Positions 53,980-57,624 of a DNA stretch of 57,624 bases are shown one piece after another; the first letter of the stretch is position 1, and the number at the start of each line of letters is the position of its first letter. The position numbers were made by a program, and so were the translations under genes. This DNA is from a virus. The stretch covers positions 1-57,624 of IMG/VR virus record IMGVR_UViG_3300045588_000058; one strand, written 5' to 3'. Below the pieces are notes generated by a model. That model ran no database searches. It was not told the origin of the DNA and saw only the letters and a list, made by a program, of their open reading frames with translations.

Positions 53980-54328
53980 GTGTAAGCTTTATATCTAATG
54001 TAACATCTTTACTAAAATTAATAACAATCTTTGGATTAACTTTCACTTTACCAGCTTCTTTAATAAATATACCTATCTTCTTAAGCTTGCTTATAATGTT
54101 ATTAATCGTAGGACTTGTTGTGTTATGTAGTTTACAAAACTCTTCTCTTACATTAGCATATGTAATGTTTCCTTTAACTGCTGTAAAAGCTATAAGTTGA
54201 ATTTCTCTTTCTGTTAATTGTAAAGAATTTATAACAGATAGAATAGAATAATACTTTTCAGCTAGTTGTATATCTGTAGATATACTCTTCTTTAGTCTTT
54301 GTATTACTATATTATTTGTTGGTTCCAT
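53972..54328 (-). CDS. Winged-helix-like DNA-binding protein, first gene of the leftward arm
   Basis: A 118-aa basic protein with helix-turn-helix character: LTEREIQLIAFTAVKGNITY at about 37-56, then ANVREEFCKLHNTTSPTINN and IISKLKKIGIFIKEAGKVKV. A recognition helix is followed by strands like a wing. It is the first gene after the strand switch, 24 bases from a promoter-like -7 box, so it should be made earliest in this arm. It is a good candidate for a regulator of the divergent region or a terminase small subunit. Confidence 0.6.
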   Translation of the reverse strand: MEPTNNIVIQRLKKSISTDIQLAEKYYSILSVINSLQLTEREIQLIAFTAVKGNITYANVREEFCKLHNTTSPTINNIISKLKKIGIFIKEAGKVKVNPKIVINFSKDVTLDIKLTHE

Positions 54329-54679
54329 AATTTAGTTTTATATTCTATTGACAAAGATATATAAAAAATATATATAAAAAACAAATTATATACATATTTT
54401 TATTTCATTGCTATATTATGAGCTTTTTTCTCTATATATGCTTATAGGATAGATAGTGAAAAAACCCATATTATCATTACCAAGCCCAACCACCGCCCCA
54501 AAGGTATAGAGTATTTATAACATACACAAGTTTTAAAAAAAATTTTTTTTTCAAAATTTTAGAAACCTATTGTATGTGTGCCTTTTATGACCACTCCATC
54601 TCAAGACCCCCACAACAATTTGAGCGGTTGAGGATATTCCCCCATTAAACGTAACGCTCAATTAAAAAACAGAAACACC
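54329..54679. promoter_or_regulatory. Divergent regulatory region at the strand switch
   Basis: The 351 bases separate the leftward virion arm from the rightward arm. No gene is supported. The left third is almost purely A/T and holds the leftward promoter. The centre has the A/T run AAAAAAAATTTTTTTTT (54534-54550). The right third is richer in C (CAAGCCCAACCACCGCCCCA and CAAGACCCCCACAA). Such a mix of bendable A-tracts and C-rich segments is typical of control or replication-origin regions. I see no clear -33/-7 promoter for the rightward gene at 54680. It may use a phage-specific promoter. Confidence 0.55.
54352..54385 (-). promoter_or_regulatory. Promoter candidate for the leftward arm
   Basis: TATCTTTG on the minus strand (54359-54352) matches the Bacteroidota -7 box TAnnTTTG exactly. 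A TTTG lies at 54385-54382, but the spacer is 22 bases, two more than in the other candidates here. Transcription would start near 54344, about 16 bases before the first start codon. Confidence 0.45.
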
Positions 54680-55081
54680 ATGAGATCACTTAAAATTGTT
54701 AAAGCCAACTTCACGCCTGCAGGAAATGCTTACTTTGTTGATAAAGCTAAAGAATCTTACTTCTGCCCAAAAGCAGTGTTAGTAGAAAAAGGTTGGACCA
54801 AAGCGGAGGACATCACATTCCCATTGTACTGTAATGTTAACACATTCACATACAACAACGTTAACCCTGACACTAAAGAAGTATTGCTTAACGCTGATGG
54901 AACAGCAAGCACGTTCACAAGAGTTGACATCATTGATGCATTCACAAGTGCACAAGCATTGGCTGATGATTATGCTGACGATTTTGCATTGGACATCCTT
55001 AAAGCACAAGCAGTGAAATCAACTGCAGTGAGCGCAGGATTATCACAAGCAAACGTTGATGCATTGTTAGCACAAATCTAA
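54680..55081 (+). CDS. Hypothetical protein, probably highly expressed (133 aa)
   Basis: The first rightward gene encodes a 133-aa acidic protein, MRSLKIVKANFTPAGNAYFV and so on. A beta-rich first half is followed by an alanine-rich helical second half (AQALADDYADDFALDILKAQ, then NVDALLAQI). Codon use has more C and G than nearly every other gene in the window, as in the capsid gene, and the gene has its own hairpin terminator. Both suggest strong expression. I do not recognise the family. A small DNA-binding or decoration protein would fit the size and acidity, but nothing shows this directly. Confidence 0.7.
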   Translation: MRSLKIVKANFTPAGNAYFVDKAKESYFCPKAVLVEKGWTKAEDITFPLYCNVNTFTYNNVNPDTKEVLLNADGTASTFTRVDIIDAFTSAQALADDYADDFALDILKAQAVKSTAVSAGLSQANVDALLAQI

Positions 55082-55091
55082 ACTGGATCAC

Positions 55092-55115
55092 GAGCCTCTC
55101 AATTATGGGAGGCTC
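55092..55115 (+). terminator. Hairpin terminator after the 133-aa gene
   Basis: GAGCCTC and GAGGCTC form a perfect 7-bp stem with a 10-base loop, 10 bases past the stop codon. No long U-run follows (AACATTCAACTT), so termination may be partial or the hairpin may protect the 3-prime end. Confidence 0.6.
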
Positions 55116-55214
55116 AACATTCAACTTAGTGTTAAGCTTAACGTGACACAAACATTAGACTTATATATAAGGGTGGGAGTGTAACGTTTGGTTGGGTATA
55201 ACTAACGACGAACT

Positions 55215-55232
55215 TTTACTCCTATATATATA
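55215..55232. repeat. 18-base direct repeat, copy 1
   Basis: TTTACTCCTATATATATA occurs here and, identically, at 55262-55279, 47 bases further on. An inverted copy of the first part follows at 55314-55327. The set lies in a gene-free region between the 133-aa and 62-aa genes. Confidence 0.75.
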
Positions 55233-55261
55233 CTAAAATTTTATTATCCTTAATAGAAAAG

Positions 55262-55279
55262 TTTACTCCTATATATATA
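55262..55279. repeat. 18-base direct repeat, copy 2
   Basis: Identical to copy 1 at 55215-55232. TACTCCTATATATA within it is also perfectly complementary to TATATATAGGAGTA at 55314-55327, so an RNA from here could form a 14-bp stem with a 35-base loop. Copy 1 could form the same pairing, making two alternative structures. Confidence 0.75.
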
Positions 55280-55313
55280 AGAATATTATCAGCTCACAGA
55301 GAAGCAAATAGTT

Positions 55314-55327
55314 TATATATAGGAGTA
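55314..55327. repeat. Inverted partner of the 18-base repeats
   Basis: TATATATAGGAGTA is the exact reverse complement of the 14-base core of both direct repeats. It is followed by TTATTTTTTG, so the stem formed with copy 2 would precede a U-rich run like a terminator. Confidence 0.7.
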
Positions 55328-55517
55328 TTATTTTTTGTAGGAAGAAATAAAACTTTTTACGAGGGAGAAATAAACTTCTTGTAAGAATATTACATAGGAA
55401 TGTTATGTTTTTGTGTGAAATGTGTGTGTAAATGTATTAACGTGTAGACCTTCAAGACATAATAGAGCTTACTAACTAAGCAATAATAACGTAAAATAAA
55501 CAAATACATATAGCATT

Positions 55518-55706
55518 ATGAAACAATTAACCTATGCAGAGATAGAACTATTACAATATACATTACTTATACATATGAGAGATAGTGGTAATCAAAGTTC
55601 TAATCTTAAATCATTATATAATAAACTTACTGTTATGAGAGCTCAGTTAGAATCTACTAAGTATTATAAAGATATTTTAGAAGAAGATATAGTTAACTCT
55701 ATATAG
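55518..55706 (+). CDS. Hypothetical small helical protein (62 aa)
   Basis: A 62-aa protein of two predicted helices (MKQLTYAEIELLQYTLLIHM and NLKSLYNKLTVMRAQLESTK) joined by a short polar loop. The leader is A/T-rich without Shine-Dalgarno, as in other genes here. It is bounded by the repeat region on the left and a terminator-like hairpin on the right. I do not recognise a family; a helical-hairpin regulatory protein is possible. Confidence 0.6.
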   Translation: MKQLTYAEIELLQYTLLIHMRDSGNQSSNLKSLYNKLTVMRAQLESTKYYKDILEEDIVNSI

Positions 55707-55718
55707 AATAATAATAAT

Positions 55719-55736
55719 GGGCTCTTCTTAGGGCCC
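55719..55736 (+). terminator. Hairpin after the 62-aa gene
   Basis: GGGCTC pairs with GGGCCC (five Watson-Crick pairs and one G-U) around the loop TTCTTA, 12 bases past the stop codon, and is followed by TTTATAATA. This is a likely rho-independent terminator. Confidence 0.65.
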
Positions 55737-55744
55737 TTTATAAT

Positions 55745-55819
55745 ACAATCAACTACCAAGTGATATTTGGTGTAATATTAGAAGAGCATTAGAAGTATGC
55801 TATAGTTGATTGTTTTTTT
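55745..55819 (+). ncRNA. Candidate small RNA with three-way junction and U-run
   Basis: ACAATCAACTA (55745-55755) and TAGTTGATTGT (55803-55813) form a perfect 11-bp closing stem. Inside are CCAA/TTGG (55756-55759, 55767-55770; 7-base loop) and AGCAT/ATGCT (55785-55789, 55797-55801; 7-base loop). A run of U follows the closing stem (55813-55819). This looks like a compact branched RNA ending in its own terminator. It lies in a gap between two small genes with no open frame. Which promoter makes it is not visible; it may also be only an elaborate terminator. Confidence 0.5.
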
Positions 55820-55854
55820 ACAAAAAAATTATTAACTGACTAAATAACAAAATT

Positions 55855-56058
55855 ATGACTGATAAATCAGCAATTACTCAACAAGAGTTAAATAGATACG
55901 GAATGGATAGCGTAGACAATATGTCAATAACTAAATTTAAACTTTTACTTGATAGAAGAGTAAATTTAAAAGATAGTGATTATACTACTATGTCAGATAG
56001 CGAATGGATTAAACATTTAAAAAATTCTCTTGTAGAATTATTAAATAGTAGAGATTAA
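55855..56058 (+). CDS. Hypothetical small protein (67 aa)
   Basis: A 67-aa polar, helical protein (MTDKSAITQQELNRYGMDSV and so on, ending LVELLNSRD). It contains DNMSITKFKLLLDRRVNLKD, with a basic amphipathic helix. It is flanked by the structured RNA on the left and an inverted repeat on the right. I do not recognise a family. It may bind nucleic acid or another protein through the central helix. Confidence 0.55.
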   Translation: MTDKSAITQQELNRYGMDSVDNMSITKFKLLLDRRVNLKDSDYTTMSDSEWIKHLKNSLVELLNSRD

Positions 56059-56069
56059 CAACACTTTAG

Positions 56070-56102
56070 TCAGTCAATTACAGATAATGCTGGGTTGACT
56101 GA
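56070..56102 (+). terminator. Inverted repeat after the 67-aa gene
   Basis: TCAGTCAA (56070-56077) and TTGACTGA (56095-56102) form an 8-bp stem with a 17-base loop, 11 bases past the stop codon. TTATATTAA follows rather than a run of U. It may be a weak terminator or an RNA-processing site, like the hairpins in the other gaps of this cluster. Confidence 0.5.
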
Positions 56103-56129
56103 TTATATTAACATTAAATAATATACATT

Positions 56130-56447
56130 ATGAAAAATACTAAAGAAGAATTTTTAAGACATATTAAAGAAAGAAAAGTATTATGTGCTGAAATATCTTA
56201 TAAAGATTGTTGGGATTATGAATCAGATACAAAAGAATGTAAACTACATGTTGGTTATACAGAAGAACAATATAATGCATTTGTTGAATCATTAGATTTT
56301 AAGTATGATGCAGGATATGGTGGACAAGAACTATTTGGTACTATTTGGTATAAAGATGGTACATGGTCTGATAGAGGTGAATATGATGGAAGTGAATGGT
56401 GGGAATATCATGAATGTCCTATTGTTCCTAAATCATTATTATTTTAG
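56130..56447 (+). CDS. Conserved small protein rich in Trp and Tyr (105 aa)
   Basis: A 105-aa protein whose C-terminal part is dense in aromatic and acidic residues: GTIWYKDGTWSDRGEYDGSE, then WWEYHECPIVPKSLLF. The first half is charged and contains SYKDCWDYESDTKECKLHVG. I have seen this GTIWYKDGTWS...WWEYHxCP pattern in small hypothetical proteins of Bacteroidota phages but know no function. The compact aromatic core suggests a stable soluble fold. It lies alone between an inverted repeat and a short membrane protein gene. Confidence 0.7.
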   Translation: MKNTKEEFLRHIKERKVLCAEISYKDCWDYESDTKECKLHVGYTEEQYNAFVESLDFKYDAGYGGQELFGTIWYKDGTWSDRGEYDGSEWWEYHECPIVPKSLLF

Positions 56448-56459
56448 TTTTTTAATAAT

Positions 56460-56558
56460 ATGTATCACAGCAACAAACACAATCAAAGAATAACTAATAT
56501 ATTATGGATTATTATTATATTCTTTGTATTTTTAATTAAATTTATATTAACTCCTTAA
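56460..56558 (+). CDS. Very small membrane protein (32 aa)
   Basis: ATG at 56460 opens a frame of 32 codons: a polar N-terminus (MYHSNKHNQRITNILW) and then a single hydrophobic segment (IIIIFFVFLIKFILTP). It fits between the 105-aa gene and the next small gene (11 bases before its start), with an A/T-rich leader. The arrangement and the neighbouring small membrane proteins make it a plausible gene. Its short length limits confidence. A membrane-active or membrane-anchored role in the early phase is possible. Confidence 0.45.
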   Translation: MYHSNKHNQRITNILWIIIIFFVFLIKFILTP

Positions 56559-56569
56559 TAATAAACAAA

Positions 56570-56701
56570 ATGAAGAAAATTAAACAAGAATTAGCCTATG
56601 CTTGGAAGCATAAAGAAGCAGTATTAACAATAACATTAATATTTATTGTTATGTTTTTTAGTTTACTAATTATAGAACAAGTAATAGATAAAACATTATG
56701 A
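56570..56701 (+). CDS. Small single-pass membrane protein (43 aa)
   Basis: The frame has 43 codons with a basic N-terminus (MKKIKQELAYAWKHKEA), then a membrane segment (VLTITLIFIVMFFSLLII, about residues 18-35) and a short charged end EQVIDKTL. Its stop overlaps the next start as ATGA, a strong sign of coupled translation with the 68-aa membrane protein. Both probably act together in the inner membrane. The function is unknown. Confidence 0.6.
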   Translation: MKKIKQELAYAWKHKEAVLTITLIFIVMFFSLLIIEQVIDKTL

Positions 56702-56904
56702 AAGCAACAAAACTTATGTTAGCAGCAATAGCTTCATTTATTACTACATGGAGCTCAATTAGTCTTATTGGATATGCATTATCTGATATGTCCTTACGTG
56801 AATGTTTCATTAATAATGGAACAATAATGTTTATGTTATTATTTGGTTGGATACCAGCATTTATAATAACATGTGATCTTGATACTAAACTTAAAAGATA
56901 TTAA
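56698..56904 (+). CDS. Small two-pass membrane protein (68 aa)
   Basis: Two hydrophobic segments (about residues 6-28, LMLAAIASFITTWSSISLIG; and about 41-59, GTIMFMLLFGWIPAFIITC) are separated by a polar loop with LSDMSLRECFINN. The C-terminus is basic (DTKLKRY). It is coupled by an ATGA overlap to the preceding membrane protein and followed after 3 bases by the 63-aa gene. The two-helix topology would fit a holin-like or superinfection-exclusion protein, but lysis genes are not otherwise seen here, so I leave the function open. Confidence 0.65.
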   Translation: MKATKLMLAAIASFITTWSSISLIGYALSDMSLRECFINNGTIMFMLLFGWIPAFIITCDLDTKLKRY

Positions 56905-56907
56905 ATT

Positions 56908-57099
56908 ATGAAAACAGAACAAATTGAACAAAGGTTATTAGACATCAATAATAAGATATATTTCTTAGATGGTCTTAGAGATGCACATGATGATACAAAC
57001 ATTCATGAGATAGAACAAGAACAAGAAGCATTAATCAATGAGAGATACACATTAACACAATTGTTAGATAGTTGTTTTGATGAAATGATTGGTATATAA
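56908..57099 (+). CDS. Small coiled-coil protein (63 aa)
   Basis: The 63-aa acidic protein is predicted to be two helices (EQIEQRLLDINNKIYFLDGL and HEIEQEQEALINERYTLTQL) linked by a His/Asp-rich turn (RDAHDDTN). It starts 3 bases after the membrane protein gene and ends just before a strong hairpin. The helical-hairpin layout is similar to that of the 62-aa protein at 55518, but sequence similarity is too weak to claim homology. The function is unknown. Confidence 0.6.
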   Translation: MKTEQIEQRLLDINNKIYFLDGLRDAHDDTNIHEIEQEQEALINERYTLTQLLDSCFDEMIGI

Positions 57100-57106
57100 T
57101 TTTTAT

Positions 57107-57131
57107 TCTCTCTTAGTTATGCTAGGAGAGA
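57107..57131 (+). terminator. Hairpin terminator after the 63-aa gene
   Basis: TCTCTCTTAG (57107-57116) pairs with CTAGGAGAGA (57122-57131) over 10 positions, one of them G-U, with the 5-base loop TTATG. TTTTATAAAT follows. It lies 8 bases past the stop codon and looks like a good rho-independent terminator. Confidence 0.7.
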
Positions 57132-57160
57132 TTTTATAAATCCTTAATAAATTAAATATA

Positions 57161-57391
57161 ATGAGTAAAGCTATGGAACAAAAAATTAACAAAGAATTAG
57201 AACTGTTAAAATCAAATATAGATTCATATATGATTAAAACAGAAAAACAACTAATGTTGAAAGATGAAATGATTGATATGTTAGAAGAAATCAATGAATT
57301 GAGTGATAAACAAATCAAATCAATGACATTTGCTTGTGTAATAGTATCAATAGCATTGTTAGTGGTAACATGTATTGCTATATTAACATGA
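57161..57391 (+). CDS. Tail-anchored coiled-coil membrane protein (76 aa)
   Basis: The protein has a long charged coiled-coil region (residues 1-50, MSKAMEQKINKELELLKSNI and MLKDEMIDMLEEINELSDKQ). One hydrophobic segment at the C-terminus (about 53-74, SMTFACVIVSIALLVVTCIA) would anchor it with the coil in the cytoplasm. The stop overlaps the next start as ATGA. Small anchored coiled-coil proteins of this kind occur among phage early and lysis proteins; no function can be given. Confidence 0.65.
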   Translation: MSKAMEQKINKELELLKSNIDSYMIKTEKQLMLKDEMIDMLEEINELSDKQIKSMTFACVIVSIALLVVTCIAILT

Positions 57392-57543
57392 GAGCTAGAG
57401 TTAAAAAAGGAACATTAGTTTGCTCAACTAATCCTTACAGACACACATTGTCTAAAAGACTAATAGTAGAAGTGATATATACCTTCAGAAGAGGTATAAT
57501 AAGACAAAGAACAATAGATGTAAGACAAACACTTAATCAATAA
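57388..57543 (+). CDS. Small basic protein (51 aa)
   Basis: I place the start at 57388, where ATGA overlaps the stop of the preceding gene, rather than at an in-frame Met 18 codons upstream that lies inside that gene. The 51-aa product is strongly basic (MRARVKKGTLVCSTNPYRHT; then YTFRRGIIRQRTIDVRQTL) with beta-strand character, suggestive of nucleic-acid binding. It is followed after 4 bases by another gene. No family is recognised. Confidence 0.55.
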   Translation: MRARVKKGTLVCSTNPYRHTLSKRLIVEVIYTFRRGIIRQRTIDVRQTLNQ

Positions 57544-57547
57544 TAAC

Positions 57548-57624
57548 ATGGAAGTAAAGATTTACAGAGAACCAGAGAATGAAGCTCTTATTCTAAATGA
57601 AGAACAATTAGCTGAATATAATGA
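57548..57624 (+). CDS. Partial gene at the right edge
   Basis: ATG at 57548 opens a frame (MEVKIYREPENEALILNEEQ, then LAEYN) that is still open at the window end. The leader and tight spacing (4 bases after the previous stop) match the other genes in this cluster. Too little is visible to name it. Confidence 0.5.
   Translation, partial: MEVKIYREPENEALILNEEQLAEYN

Larger units (their letters stand above)
55116..55517. other. Non-coding region with palindrome and TATA-type repeats
   Basis: No gene is supported in these roughly 400 bases. They hold a perfect 12-base palindrome GTTAAGCTTAAC (55131-55142), the three TTTACTCCTATATATA elements described separately, and A/T-rich spacers. A 15-codon frame near 55400 is Cys/Val-rich and not credible. 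The region may contain promoters for the small genes that follow, a small RNA or an origin. Confidence 0.5.

Noticed and set aside
55400-55447. Short Cys-rich frame MLCFCVKCVCK
   Set aside because: Only 15 codons in a low-complexity TGTGTG stretch without context; judged chance.
55116-55517. CRISPR-like array from the repeated TTTACTCCTATATATA units
   Set aside because: Only two direct copies exist, one inverted, with unequal spacing and no cas genes.
57334-57387. Longer version of the 51-aa gene starting at 57334
   Set aside because: The extension lies within the coding sequence of the membrane-anchored gene; ATGA overlap at 57388 is the usual coupling here.
114-57624. Stop-codon reassignment as in some crAss-like phages
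   Set aside because: TAG ends the 1606-aa gene, TGA ends the 43-aa, 76-aa and 352-aa-coupled fibre genes, and large genes have no internal in-frame stops; the standard code explains everything.

Overview
This window looks like about 57.6 kb of a crAss-like phage genome (Crassvirales, tailed phage of Bacteroidota). Four things point that way. The morphogenesis genes run terminase, portal, scaffold, major capsid protein, then tail genes. There is an IHF/HU-like gene near the terminase. Three giant or large virion-cargo genes follow, one of 4232 codons carrying the DFDID catalytic motif of the phage virion RNA polymerase. Finally, base composition is very AT-rich, gene starts lack Shine-Dalgarno sequences, and the best promoter candidates match the Bacteroidota type (TTTG - about 20 bases - TAnnTTTG). 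TAG, TAA and TGA all serve as stops, so the standard bacterial code applies. The window has no visible phage end.

Layout. From about 54.3 kb down to 0.1 kb every gene lies on the minus strand (late or virion arm). Reading in the direction of transcription: a winged-helix-like protein, an IHF/HU-like protein and four small proteins; terminase large subunit, portal, scaffold and major capsid protein; a GC-richer structured non-coding stretch and an initiator-like tRNA-Met; neck and capsid accessory proteins; a variable cluster of fibres and poly-threonine proteins (35.3-42.8 kb); a calcineurin-type phosphoesterase; neck and tail tube proteins; a tail hub/muzzle protein that appears split into two genes with modules added at the break; a GIY-YIG homing endonuclease; two glycine-motif cargo proteins; an 857-aa cargo protein; the RNA polymerase polyprotein; and a 1606-aa protein with a RecB/Cas4-type nuclease domain. 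From 54.68 kb rightwards the genes are small, on the plus strand and mostly of unknown function, several encoding membrane proteins. Many are separated by RNA hairpins. This is probably the start of the early/accessory arm.

How the parts work together (inference from family knowledge). IHF-like and terminase proteins package DNA into a shell built on scaffold, portal and capsid protein. Neck and tube proteins, the muzzle and the fibres form a short podovirus-type tail. The cargo proteins, including the RNA polymerase, are packaged and ejected with the DNA to transcribe early genes. A few internal host-type promoters and terminators (near 20.3, 35.2 and 47.9 kb) cut the long leftward arm into blocks.

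The points most worth following are the split muzzle gene and its shared mobile modules, the poly-Thr/DCTL cassettes repeated across at least five virion genes, the structured RNA next to an initiator-like tRNA behind the capsid gene, and the hairpin-rich non-coding DNA in the plus-strand arm.
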